A stretch of 55,707 nucleotides of DNA from Burkholderiales bacterium (GTDB lineage Bacteria; Pseudomonadota; Gammaproteobacteria; Burkholderiales; Burkholderiaceae_E), in the NCBI GenBank assembly GCA_020248665.1, contig JADCHE010000039.1, positions 1-55,707 on the forward strand. The letters run 5' to 3'. Positions 1-8,071 of the stretch are shown piece by piece (the first letter of the stretch is position 1; every line of letters starts with the position of its first letter). The notes under the pieces are model-generated. The model was not told the origin of the DNA and did not search any database. It saw nothing but the letters and a program-made list of their open reading frames with translations. The position numbers and the translations under genes are program-made.

Positions 1-414
1 CCCATCGTGGATCAGCTCGTCGAGCCGCAGGGTCAGCACGACGTCGCCGCGCACGCCGGCGAGGGTCTGCGCGACCGAACGGAAGCCGCCGCCGCGCGCG
101 AGCCGCGCCTCGGCGAGCGCGAGCACGCGCCGCGCCGGCCGCTCGCTCCAGTTCGAATACTGGTAGTACGCGCGGCCCGCACCGTCGCGGGTGAAGACGA
201 TCCGGTCGCTGTCGTAGAGCGCCTGCGTCGCACCGGTCGTCAGCAGCAGCGAGCGCGCGGTGCGCGGCGGCGCCGTCGGCGGCTCGGCGATCGGACGCAG
301 GTCCTCGATGACGAAGAACTCGAAGCGCGGCGCCTCGTTCGACAGCGTGCCGCAGCCCGCCAGCGCGGCGGCGCACAGCGCGGCGAGGCCGAGCGCGCGG
401 CGTCGGGAGCTCAT
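1..414 (-). CDS. ABC-type transport auxiliary lipoprotein (PqiC/YmbA-like), C-terminus cut by window edge
   Basis: The first 138 codons are present and the gene runs off the left edge. The N-terminus is a short signal peptide ending in a lipobox (L-A-G-C, Cys about residue 21), so the product should be an outer-membrane or periplasm-facing lipoprotein. The segment after it (F-E-F-F-V-I-E-D-L-R-P) fits the auxiliary lipoproteins that accompany MCE transporters. Its ATG overlaps the TGA of the MCE gene in an ATGA junction, which makes it the last visible gene of the four-gene lipid transport operon. It probably helps move lipids between the inner and outer membranes. The assignment rests on the lipobox and the operon position more than on the partial sequence. 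Confidence 0.75.
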   Translation of the reverse strand, partial: MSSRRRALGLAALCAAALAGCGTLSNEAPRFEFFVIEDLRPIAEPPTAPPRTARSLLLTTGATQALYDSDRIVFTRDGAGRAYYQYSNWSERPARRVLALAEARLARGGGFRSVAQTLAGVRGDVVLTLRLDELIHDG

Positions 415-1415
415 CGGCGGTCCTCCTCGCCCGGGCCCATCTGGCGCGCGCTCGGGCCGAGCAGCAGCGCCTTCGGATCCTGCAGCCGGTCGAGCGTGCG
501 CGTGATCAGCTCGACGCTCGCGCGCAGCTCCTCGCTCGTCGCGCGCAGCTCGTGCACGCCGATATCCACCGCGTCGTCGGCGCGCCGCGCGAGGCCGCCG
601 GTGTCGCGCTCGATGCGGCCGAGCGCGGCGGTGAGGTCGCGCTGCAGCGCCTGGCTGGTCTGCGTGAACTCGCGCAGCGTCACCTGCGCCTCCCGCAGCG
701 CGCCGCCTGCCTCGCGGCCGACCGGCTCGACGGTGCGCGACACGCGGTCGACCGCCGCCGCGATCTCGCGGCTCGAGCGGGTGAAGGTGTCGGCCGACCG
801 GCGCACGCTGCGCACCGCGTCGTCGACCTGGGTGAGCCGGTCGTTGAGGCCCACGCTCAGGTCGCGGATCGCGACGATGGTGTCGGCGATCGCACGCTGG
901 TTGCGCGGGCCCAGCACGCGGTTCAGGTTCTCGAGAGCGGTGTCGGCCTGCACCGCGAGGCGGCTGACCGCGTCGGCGATCTGGTCGAGGTCCGACGTGC
1001 CCTCTGGGATCACCGGGTAGCGCTCGCCCTCGGGCACCGCGACGAGCTCCGGCCCCGGCGTGCCCGGCGTCTCGAGGTTGATGCGCGCGATGCCGGTGAT
1101 CAGGTTGCGCGCGACCACCGCGCGGGTGTTCTCGCTCACCGGCGTCTCGCGCGCGACGCGGATGCGCACCGCGACGCGGTTGATGTTGCTGCGCGCGAGC
1201 GTGTACTCCTCGACGCGACCGACCTTGACGCCACGCATGTTGACGTCGCCGCCGATCTGCAGGCCCTCGAGCGACTGGCGCTCGAAGTAGATCATGTAGG
1301 CGCGGAAGTCCGACGCCCGGCCCGAGCTCTTCAGCCAGACGAAGCCGGCGACCGCGGCGACGATCAGCGCCAGCAGCACGGCGCCGATCGTGGTGTATCG
1401 GGCTTCAGGCTCCAT
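411..1415 (-). CDS. mlaD: MCE-domain lipid-binding protein (MlaD/PqiB-like)
   Basis: This 334-residue protein has one N-terminal membrane segment (about residues 9-28), then an MCE domain of about 80 residues (G-D-V-N-M-R-G-V-K-V-G-R-V around 55-67). After the MCE domain comes a long predicted helical, coiled-coil-rich tail with many D, R and A residues. MCE proteins form periplasmic hexameric rings that pass hydrophobic lipids between the membranes, driven by a cognate ABC transporter. The ATPase gene overlaps its start by 11 bases and the auxiliary lipoprotein overlaps its stop. The tail makes it longer than Escherichia coli MlaD (about 180 residues), as in MlaD-like proteins that pair with an auxiliary lipoprotein instead of MlaC. 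Confidence 0.88.
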   Translation of the reverse strand: MEPEARYTTIGAVLLALIVAAVAGFVWLKSSGRASDFRAYMIYFERQSLEGLQIGGDVNMRGVKVGRVEEYTLARSNINRVAVRIRVARETPVSENTRAVVARNLITGIARINLETPGTPGPELVAVPEGERYPVIPEGTSDLDQIADAVSRLAVQADTALENLNRVLGPRNQRAIADTIVAIRDLSVGLNDRLTQVDDAVRSVRRSADTFTRSSREIAAAVDRVSRTVEPVGREAGGALREAQVTLREFTQTSQALQRDLTAALGRIERDTGGLARRADDAVDIGVHELRATSEELRASVELITRTLDRLQDPKALLLGPSARQMGPGEEDRR

Positions 1416-2226
1416 CGGGGCGGGGGGCTCGGTCCGGGTCGGCGGGCGCGCGCGGCGGCGGGGTCGCGCGCGACGAGAAGTACGATTGTATCCACGGGTC
1501 GTCGATGCGCACGACCTCCTCGATCGGGCCGTCGGCGACGACGCGGCCGCGGCCGAGCACGACGATGCGCCGCGCGATGCCGAACAGCGTGTCCAGGTCG
1601 TGCGTGACGACGAACACCGTGATCCCGAGGTCGCGGTTCAGGAAAGCGAGCAGCGCGTCGAAGGCGCGCGCAGTGATCGGGTCGAGGCCCGAGGTCGGCT
1701 CGTCGAGGAACAGCACCTCGGGTTCGAGAGCGAGCGCGCGCGCGATCGCGGCGCGCTTGCGCATGCCGCCCGACAGCTGGCTCGGCAGCTTCGCGCCGGC
1801 GTCCGGCGGCAGCCCGGCGAGCGACAGGCGCAGCCGCACCAGCTCGTCGACGAGCGCGTCGGGCAGGTCCAGGTGCTCGCGGATCGGCGTGGCGACGTTC
1901 GCGGCGACGTCGAGCGACGAGAAGAGCGCGCCTTCCTGGAACATCATCCCGAAGCGGCGGCGCACCGCGGCGAGTGCGTCGCCGTCGGCACTCCAGACGT
2001 CGGTGCCGAGCAGGCTCACCGAGCCCGCGTCGGGCCGATGCAGCCCGACGATCTCGCGCAGCAGCACCGACTTGCCGGTGCCGCTGCCGCCGATCAGCGC
2101 GACCAGGTCGCCACGGCGCACCTGCAGGTCGAGCCCGTCGTGGACGACCTGCGCACCGAACGCGGTGCGGATGCCGCGCACGTCGATGACGAGCTCGGGG
2201 TCCGTGGCGGCCGTGGCGCTCACCAT
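1405..2226 (-). CDS. mlaF: ABC transporter ATP-binding protein (MlaF-like)
   Basis: The 273-residue ATPase has a Walker A (G-G-S-G-T-G-K-S, residues 46-53), a signature L-S-G-G-M, a Walker B V-L-F-L-D-E-P-T-S-G-L-D and a switch histidine in V-V-T-H-D-L-D. It should power the MlaE-type permease in the inner membrane for lipid transport. I chose the ATG, which overlaps the permease stop by 7 bases. A GTG one codon later makes a GTGA junction and is an equally plausible start. The stop overlaps the MCE gene. Family identity is clear; the direction of lipid transport cannot be read from sequence. Confidence 0.9.
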   Translation of the reverse strand: MVSATAATDPELVIDVRGIRTAFGAQVVHDGLDLQVRRGDLVALIGGSGTGKSVLLREIVGLHRPDAGSVSLLGTDVWSADGDALAAVRRRFGMMFQEGALFSSLDVAANVATPIREHLDLPDALVDELVRLRLSLAGLPPDAGAKLPSQLSGGMRKRAAIARALALEPEVLFLDEPTSGLDPITARAFDALLAFLNRDLGITVFVVTHDLDTLFGIARRIVVLGRGRVVADGPIEEVVRIDDPWIQSYFSSRATPPPRAPADPDRAPRPDGA

Positions 2227-3344
2227 CCGATCGTCTGGAAGATCACCGCGAACACCGCGTCGAGCACGATCACCACGACGATGCTCTGCACGACGGTGGA
2301 GGTGGTGTTGATGCCGATCGAGCGGGTGTCGCGCTCGACGCCCATGCCCATCCGGCAGCCGATCGTCGCGATCGCGAACGCGAAGAACGGCGCCTTGCCG
2401 AGGCCGATCAGGTAGTGGATCGGGTCGAGCGCGGTGTGCAGCCGCTCGACGAAGGTGTGCGGCGTCACGTCGAGCATGCCGCTGGCGATCGTCATCGCGC
2501 CGGCGAGCCCGGCCAGGTTGCCGACGAACACCAGCAGCGGCAGCACGATCACCAGAGCGAGGATCCGCGGCACCACCAGCACCCGCTCGGCCGACAGCCC
2601 GAGCGTGCGGATCGCGTCGATCTCCTCGGTCAGCTTCATCGTGCCGAGCTGCGCGGTGAACGCCGCGCCGGAGCGCCCGGCGACGATCGTCGCGACGATC
2701 AGCGGCGAGAACTCGCGCGTCATGCCGAGCGCCACGCCGTCGACGACGAAGATGTTCGCGCCGTACTGCTCGGCCTGCAGCCCGAGGAGGTAGGCGAACA
2801 CCACGCCGATCAGGAAGGTGACCAGCGCCACCACCGGGATCGCGTTGATGCCGGTCTGCGCGAGCTGCGCGGCGAGCTCGCGGCGGCGCAGCGTGTGCGG
2901 GGCGATCGCGGTCGCGGCGAGCTCGACCGCGTAGCGGCCGAAGGCGCCGACGTGACCGACCATCATCTGCGCGAGCCGGTGCGCGTTCAGGCCGAGGAGG
3001 GTGACGACGCCCCGCTTCGTCGAGCGGACCGGCATCGGGTCGGGCAGGCGCGCGCGAACCAACTCGACGATCCGCGCGTGGCGCGCGTCGAAGCCGGTCA
3101 GGGGCACCGCGGCGGCATCGGCGCCCGCGGTGCGCAGGCGGTCGAGCACGACCAGCGCGCCGGCGGTGTCGATCGCCCGCAGCGGCCCGCCGTCGATCGC
3201 GGCCACCGAGCGCAGCGCGGGGCCGAGCTCGGCGAGCGCGTCGTCGAGCCGGCGCGCGTCCGCGAGTCGCCAGGTGCCCTCCAGGACCAGCGCGTCGGTG
3301 CCGTCGCGTCGCTCGATACGGCAGGATGCCCCCGGCGTGACCAT
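2220..3344 (-). CDS. mlaE: MlaE-family ABC permease with N-terminal STAS domain
   Basis: This 374-residue protein combines an N-terminal STAS-like domain (about 1-110, including L-V-L-E-G-T-W-R and A-I-D-T-A-G-A-L-V-V-L) with an MlaE permease domain containing several hydrophobic segments and the sequence G-I-N-A-I-P-V-V. In E. coli the STAS partner is the separate protein MlaB; here it is fused to the permease. The ATG at 3344 sits at the start of the STAS domain; upstream in-frame sequence is arginine-rich and looks noncoding. It is the first gene of the operon permease-ATPase-MCE-lipoprotein and faces a divergent gene across 158 bases, where the promoter should lie. Confidence 0.9.
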   Translation of the reverse strand: MVTPGASCRIERRDGTDALVLEGTWRLADARRLDDALAELGPALRSVAAIDGGPLRAIDTAGALVVLDRLRTAGADAAAVPLTGFDARHARIVELVRARLPDPMPVRSTKRGVVTLLGLNAHRLAQMMVGHVGAFGRYAVELAATAIAPHTLRRRELAAQLAQTGINAIPVVALVTFLIGVVFAYLLGLQAEQYGANIFVVDGVALGMTREFSPLIVATIVAGRSGAAFTAQLGTMKLTEEIDAIRTLGLSAERVLVVPRILALVIVLPLLVFVGNLAGLAGAMTIASGMLDVTPHTFVERLHTALDPIHYLIGLGKAPFFAFAIATIGCRMGMGVERDTRSIGINTTSTVVQSIVVVIVLDAVFAVIFQTIGW

Positions 3345-3502
3345 GGGCTGCGAGGCTATCACAGCGTCCGTGGCGGCCCGATCGGCGGCGCGCGCGGCGC
3401 GTCGCGCGCCGCCGTGCCGTCGCGCGGCGCGGCCCGGGTCGACAGCCGCCCGCGAACGGGCGAAGATCGGAACGCGCGCGTCCACGAACGACGGGAGACT
3501 GC

Positions 3503-4063
3503 ATGAAGCTTCGCCGCAGACACGTCCAGCTCCGCCACGGCGCCGCCGCCGTCGGCGATACCCCCCTCTCCGCGGGCGGCACCCGCATCGGCCGCCGCCG
3601 CCTGATGGCGGCGGCCGCGATCGCCGGGCTGGGTGTCGCGCCCGCCCGCGCGCACCACGGCTGGAGCGGCTTCGACCCCGACCGGCCGCTGTACCTCGAG
3701 GGCCGCGTCTCGAAGGTGCGCTGGCAGAACCCGCACGCGGAGATCGAGATCGAGATCCCGGCCGGACTGAAGAAGCCGGTGGACCTGACGAAGCGCGTGC
3801 TGCCGCCGCAGGCCGCGCAGGTCGACGGGCCGGCGCTGCTCGCGAAGGCCGCCGTGCCGCGCCGTGCCGACCGGCGCTGGACGGTGGAACTCGCGCCGCT
3901 CACGCGGATGGACGCATGGAAGGTGCCCGAGCTGAAGGGCGGCGACGCGGTGTCGGTCGTCGGCTTCACCTACCGCGACGAGTCGGGCGAACCGGTGGTG
4001 CGCGCCGAGTACCTGTTCGTCGGAGACCGGGCCTACGGGCTGCGGTCCTCGCCCGCGGCCTGA
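3503..4063 (+). CDS. DUF6152 family exported protein
   Basis: The 186-residue product starts with an arginine-rich leader (G-R-R-R-L, residues 30-34) and a hydrophobic stretch ending in A-R-A-H-H, so it is probably exported, possibly by Tat. The mature part begins H-H-G-W-S-G-F-D and contains V-S-K-V-R-W-Q-N-P-H-A, which is characteristic of DUF6152 proteins. Their function is unknown. A GGGAG ribosome-binding site precedes the ATG. It stands alone, divergent from the lipid transport operon. The His-rich mature N-terminus could bind metal, but this is inference. Confidence 0.75.
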   Translation: MKLRRRHVQLRHGAAAVGDTPLSAGGTRIGRRRLMAAAAIAGLGVAPARAHHGWSGFDPDRPLYLEGRVSKVRWQNPHAEIEIEIPAGLKKPVDLTKRVLPPQAAQVDGPALLAKAAVPRRADRRWTVELAPLTRMDAWKVPELKGGDAVSVVGFTYRDESGEPVVRAEYLFVGDRAYGLRSSPAA

Positions 4064-4135
4064 GGCCGCCCGCGTCGCGACAGCCGGGCGCGATCCTCCG
4101 CGCCCGCCGTGTCCGCGCCCGTCGCGACGTGCCCG

Positions 4136-4756
4136 TCAGCGGTACTTGACCGAGCAGCCGTAGGGCGGCGCCGACGCGGTCGCCACCGGCCGTCCCGCAG
4201 CGAGGTCGTCGAGCGCGGCGGCGACGTGGTTGCGCGCGCCCTTCACGTCCTCGGGATTCGCGCTGCGGCGGTCGTCGATGCCGCCGGCGAAGCGGATCGT
4301 GCCCTGGGCGTCGATCACCCACATCTGCGGCGTCGTGCGCGCGCCGTAGGCGCGGCCGGCGGTGCCGTCGGGGTCCATCAGCACGGCGCCGGGCGCGGCA
4401 CCCCAGTCCTTGAGCGCCTTGGAGAGCGCGGCGGGCGCGAGGTAGTCGGCGTGATCCGGGTTCGTCGAGTTCACCGCGAGCCAGACCACGCCGCCGGCGG
4501 CGTACTTCGACTGCAGCGCCGGCAGGTTGCCGGACACGTAGTGCTTGCGCACGAACGGGCAGCCCGGGTTCGTCCACTCGAGCACCACGGTGCGGCCGCG
4601 GAAGTCGGCGAGCGAGACGTTGCGGCCGGCCGTGTCGCGCAGCGTGAACGCGGGCGCCGGCTGGCCGGGCGACGCGTCGGCGCGCGCGGCCGGCGGCACG
4701 AGCGAGACGGCCGCCGCGAGCAGCGCGGCCGCGGCGGGGGCGATGCGAGCGATCAT
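4136..4756 (-). CDS. Exported thioredoxin-fold redoxin with single-cysteine motif
   Basis: The 206-residue protein has a signal peptide (about 1-27, ending A-A-R-A) followed by an AhpC/TlpA-type redoxin domain. The active-site region reads W-T-N-P-G-C-P-F-V-R-K-H-Y (Cys66), with a peroxiredoxin-like single Cys instead of the CxxC of TlpA. The cis-proline region is R-T-T-P-Q-M-W-V-I-D. A second Cys lies near the C-terminus and could act as a resolving residue. It should work in the periplasm as a thiol reductant or peroxidase. It lies 19 bases downstream of the glutathione peroxidase gene on the same strand, so the two are probably co-transcribed for peroxide defence. Confidence 0.8.
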   Translation of the reverse strand: MIARIAPAAAALLAAAVSLVPPAARADASPGQPAPAFTLRDTAGRNVSLADFRGRTVVLEWTNPGCPFVRKHYVSGNLPALQSKYAAGGVVWLAVNSTNPDHADYLAPAALSKALKDWGAAPGAVLMDPDGTAGRAYGARTTPQMWVIDAQGTIRFAGGIDDRRSANPEDVKGARNHVAAALDDLAAGRPVATASAPPYGCSVKYR

Positions 4757-4775
4757 CGTCGTCCTCCCGCCGCGC

Positions 4776-5270
4776 TCAGCCGAGCAGCTTCTCGATGTCC
4801 GCCGCGATCGCGTCCGGCTCGGTCGTCGGCGCATAGCGCTCGACGACGCGGCCCTCGCGGTCGACGAGGAACTTCGAGAAGTTCCACTTGATCGCCTCGA
4901 TGCCGAGCGCGCCCGGCTTCTCGGCCTGCAGCCACTTGAACAGCGGGTGCGCGTCGTCGCCGTTGACGTCGATCTTCTCGAACATCGGGAACGACACGCC
5001 GAAGTTCATCTCGCAGAACTCGGCGATCTCGTCGGACGAGCCGGGCTCCTGCTGCCCGAACTGGTTGCTCGGGAAGCCGAGCACGACGAAGCCGCGGTCC
5101 CTGAAGCGGTCGTACAGCGCCTGCAGGCCGCGGTACTGCGGCGTCAGGCCGCAGCGGCTCGCGGTGTTGACGATCAGGGCGACCTGGCCGCGCCACGCGG
5201 ACAGCTTCGCGGGCTTGCCGGCGAGCGTGCGGGCGTCGAAGTCCCAGGCAGTCGGGGCGGAGGCGGACAT
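4776..5270 (-). CDS. Glutathione peroxidase (thiol peroxidase type)
   Basis: The 164-residue protein shows the full glutathione peroxidase signature. N-T-A-S-R-C-G-L-T-P-Q-Y carries the peroxidatic Cys (residue 40, cysteine instead of selenocysteine). F-P-S-N-Q-F-G-Q-Q-E-P supplies the Gln, and K-W-N-F-S-K-F supplies the Trp (W129). There is no signal peptide, so it is cytoplasmic. Bacterial Cys-type enzymes usually use thioredoxin to reduce peroxides. The start has a strong AAGGAG site. It is the first gene of a two-gene unit with the exported redoxin and is divergent from the M81 peptidase gene. Confidence 0.93.
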   Translation of the reverse strand: MSASAPTAWDFDARTLAGKPAKLSAWRGQVALIVNTASRCGLTPQYRGLQALYDRFRDRGFVVLGFPSNQFGQQEPGSSDEIAEFCEMNFGVSFPMFEKIDVNGDDAHPLFKWLQAEKPGALGIEAIKWNFSKFLVDREGRVVERYAPTTEPDAIAADIEKLLG

Positions 5271-5376
5271 CGGGCAGCTCCTTCGATCGGGGGCGGGCAC
5301 GCTGCGGAACGGCCGCTGAGAGCCGCCGGACAACGCATGCTAACGTAGCCCGCGCCGATCCGAGGAGAGAGCCCCC

Positions 5377-6882
5377 ATGCGCCTGCTGGCCGCGATGTTC
5401 AAGCACGAGACCAACACCTTCTCGCCGGTGCCGACGCCGGTCGAGCGGTTCTTCGGCTACCGGCCGGGCATGCTCGCCGGCCAGGCCGCGATCGACGCGC
5501 ACCGGGGCACCGGCAGCGGGCTCGGCGGCTTCATCGCGGTCGCCGAGGAGGCGGGCGCGACGATCGAGGTCGCGGTCGCGGCCGAGGCGCCGCCGAGCGG
5601 CGTCGTCGAGGACGACGCGTACGAGGCGATCGCCGCGCCGATCCTCGCGGCGGTCCGCGCCGGCGGCTTCGACGCGATCCTGCTCGACCTGCACGGCGCG
5701 ATGGTCACGCGCAGCCACGAGGACGGCGAGGGCGAGCTGCTGCGGCGCATCCGCGCGATCGACCCGAAGACGCCGGTCGGCGTCGTGCTCGACATGCACG
5801 CGAACATCTACGAAGCGATCGTGCACAACGCGACGGTCGTCACCGGCTACCACACCTATCCCCACGTCGACGTCCGCGAGTCGGGCATCCGCGCGGCGCG
5901 CATCGTGCTGCGCGCGCTGCGCGGCGAGGTCCGGCCGGTGATGGCCTGGGCCAACCGGCCGATGCTGCCGCACGTGATGCGCCAGGGCACCCACGCCGAG
6001 CCCAACCGCTCGCTGCAGGCGGCGTGCATCGAGCACGAGCGCACCGGGCGCGCGCTCGCCTGCTCGGTGTTCGTCGGCTTCCCGCACGCCGACATCCGCG
6101 AGGCGGGGCTGTCGGCGGTGGTGTGCACCGACGCGAACGCCGACGCCGCGGCCTCGATCCGCGACGCGCTGCTCGACGAGGCCTGGAACGCGCGCGAGCG
6201 CTTCGTCTACCGCGGGGAGCCGCTCGCCGGGTCGGTCGCGCGCGCGAAGGCGCTCGGCGACACGCCGGTCGCGGCCGGCGCGAAGGGCGGCCCGGTCGTC
6301 ATGCTCGACCACTGCGACAACGTCGCCTCGGGCGGCACGATGGACACCACCGCGGTGCTCGCCGAGGTGCTGCGCCAGGGGCTCGAGGACGTGGTGTTCT
6401 ACGCGCTCCACGACCCGGAGTCGGTACGCGCCGCGATCGCGGCGGGCGTGGGCGCCGAGGTGACGCTCGACGTCGGCGGCAAGGCGCCGATGCCGTCGAT
6501 CGGCGCGCCGGCCGCGCCGCTGCGCGTGACCGGCACCGTGAAGCGGATCACCGACGGCGTCTACCGGCTGCGCGGCCCGATGGGCACCGGCGCGCGCACG
6601 AACAACGGGCCGACGGTGGTGCTGCAGGTCGGCGGCGTCGAGCTGGTGCTGATCTCGCTGTACCAGGAGCCGTTCGACCTGGAGTGCTTCTTCAGCGTCG
6701 GCGTCGATCCGACGCGCAAGCGCTTCGTCGTCATCAAGAGCCGGGTGCACTGGCGCGCGGGGTTGGGCGAGCTCGCGCGCGAGGTCGTCGAATGCTCGGG
6801 CGTCGGCGTGACGACCTCGGACTACTCGCTGCTGAAGTTCGAGAAGGTGCGCCGGCCGGTGTTCCCGCTCGACGCGATCTGA
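5377..6882 (+). CDS. M81 family metallopeptidase (MlrC-like)
   Basis: The 501-residue protein has the two-domain layout of the MlrC family. The N-terminal metal-binding half contains H-E-T-N-T-F-S-P (10-17), L-D-L-H-G-A-M and L-D-M-H-A-N, and D-H-C-D-N-V-A-S-G-G follows in the middle. MlrC completes microcystin breakdown in Sphingomonas, but most relatives have no known substrate and occur far from mlr clusters, so a microcystin role should not be assumed. No signal peptide is visible. A GAGGAGAG site precedes the ATG. The alcohol dehydrogenase follows after 22 bases on the same strand, suggesting a small catabolic operon. Confidence 0.88.
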   Translation: MRLLAAMFKHETNTFSPVPTPVERFFGYRPGMLAGQAAIDAHRGTGSGLGGFIAVAEEAGATIEVAVAAEAPPSGVVEDDAYEAIAAPILAAVRAGGFDAILLDLHGAMVTRSHEDGEGELLRRIRAIDPKTPVGVVLDMHANIYEAIVHNATVVTGYHTYPHVDVRESGIRAARIVLRALRGEVRPVMAWANRPMLPHVMRQGTHAEPNRSLQAACIEHERTGRALACSVFVGFPHADIREAGLSAVVCTDANADAAASIRDALLDEAWNARERFVYRGEPLAGSVARAKALGDTPVAAGAKGGPVVMLDHCDNVASGGTMDTTAVLAEVLRQGLEDVVFYALHDPESVRAAIAAGVGAEVTLDVGGKAPMPSIGAPAAPLRVTGTVKRITDGVYRLRGPMGTGARTNNGPTVVLQVGGVELVLISLYQEPFDLECFFSVGVDPTRKRFVVIKSRVHWRAGLGELAREVVECSGVGVTTSDYSLLKFEKVRRPVFPLDAI

Positions 6883-6904
6883 ACCCGGGACAGGAGCCCT
6901 GACC

Positions 6905-8071
6905 ATGCAGGCTGGCAGCCACGAATTCCTCGAGCAGGACCGGGTGACCTGGGGCACGCCCGCGGCGCAGGCCGCGGTGGCCGAGGCCGACCGACGCGGC
7001 GCGAAGCGCGTGTTCGTCGTCACCTCGCGCACGCTGAACCGCACGACCGACGCGGTCGCGAAGATCGTCGAGGCGCTCGGCACGCGCCACGTCGGCACCT
7101 TCGACGAGTGCGTCGAGCACACGCCGCGCCCGAGCGTCATCGCCGCCGCCGAGGCCGCGCGCGCGGCTGCGCCGGACCTGGTGCTGACCGTCGGCGGCGG
7201 CACCGCGATCGACACCGTGAAGGTGATGCTGGTCGCGCTCGCGCACGACGTGCGCACGTCCGAGGGGCTGTCCGACTGGCACATGAAGGTCAATCCCGAC
7301 GGCTCGCGGCACGTGCCGGCGATGAAGCCGCCGCCGTGCCGCCAGGTCGTCGTCAGCACGACGCTGGGCGCCGCGGAGTTCTCCGACCTCGGCGGCTGCA
7401 CCGACCCGGTCCGCAAGGTGAAGGACGGCTACACCGGTCGGTTCATCGGCGCGGCCGCGGTGATCCTCGACCCGGCGATCACCGTGCACACGCCCGTGTG
7501 GCTCTGGCTGTCGACCGGCGTGCGCGGCGTCGACCACGCGGTCGAGTCGCTGTGCTCGGTCGCGCCCTCGCCGCTGGTCGACGCGACCTCGCTGCAGGCG
7601 CTGCACCTGTTCTCGGGCGCGCTGCCGGCGACGAAGGCGGACGCGGGCGACCTCGACGCGCGGCTGCGCTGCCTGCAGGCCGCATGGCTCGCGGGCTTCG
7701 GGATCCTGAGGGTGCCGTACGGCGCGAGCCACGGCATCGGCCACAGCCTGGGCGCGGTGACCGGCATCAGCCACGGCTACACGTCGTGCATCATGCTGCC
7801 GCACGTGATGCGCTGGAACCTGCAGCGCACGGCGCCGCAGCAGGCGCGGATCGCGCAGGCGATCGGCGCGGCCGACGGCGACGCGGCCGGCGGCGTCGAG
7901 CGGCTGATCGCCTCGCTCGGGATGCCGACGCGGCTGCGCGACCTCGGCGTCGAGCGCGCCAGCTTCGAGGCGGTCGCCAACGGCGCGCTCGGCAACCTGT
8001 GGGTGAAGACGAACCCGCGGCCGCTGCAGCGGATGGACGACGTGCTCGCGCTGCTCGAGGCGGCGTACTAG
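6905..8071 (+). CDS. Iron-containing (group III) alcohol dehydrogenase / maleylacetate reductase-like
   Basis: The 388-residue protein has the family's NAD(P)-binding motif G-G-G-T-A-I-D-T-V-K near residues 98-107. The metal-binding half has V-D-H-A-V-E-S-L-C-S and the H-G-I-G-H-S-L-G region that supplies His ligands. The position four before the first His, usually Asp in FucO-type enzymes, is Arg here, as I recall for a Burkholderiales subfamily. It probably oxidises or reduces a small alcohol or aldehyde; the substrate is unknown. It follows the M81 gene after 22 bases. Its TAG stop forms a CTAG palindrome that is also the stop of the convergent glycosyltransferase gene. Confidence 0.87.
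   Translation: MQAGSHEFLEQDRVTWGTPAAQAAVAEADRRGAKRVFVVTSRTLNRTTDAVAKIVEALGTRHVGTFDECVEHTPRPSVIAAAEAARAAAPDLVLTVGGGTAIDTVKVMLVALAHDVRTSEGLSDWHMKVNPDGSRHVPAMKPPPCRQVVVSTTLGAAEFSDLGGCTDPVRKVKDGYTGRFIGAAAVILDPAITVHTPVWLWLSTGVRGVDHAVESLCSVAPSPLVDATSLQALHLFSGALPATKADAGDLDARLRCLQAAWLAGFGILRVPYGASHGIGHSLGAVTGISHGYTSCIMLPHVMRWNLQRTAPQQARIAQAIGAADGDAAGGVERLIASLGMPTRLRDLGVERASFEAVANGALGNLWVKTNPRPLQRMDDVLALLEAAY

Noticed and set aside
1405-3969. Single 854-codon protein spanning the ATPase and beyond
   Set aside because: Only the last 273 codons show the ATPase; the rest is antisense or out-of-frame to the permease and the DUF6152 gene.
4776-5270. Selenocysteine in the glutathione peroxidase
   Set aside because: The active-site codon encodes Cys and there is no in-frame TGA.
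5377-6882. Microcystin degradation locus
   Set aside because: Only the MlrC-like gene is present; mlrA, mlrB and mlrD are absent nearby.
4753-7416. Minus-strand open frame of 887 codons
   Set aside because: Antisense shadow of the M81 and dehydrogenase genes; its Arg/His/Asp-rich translation lacks any family motif.
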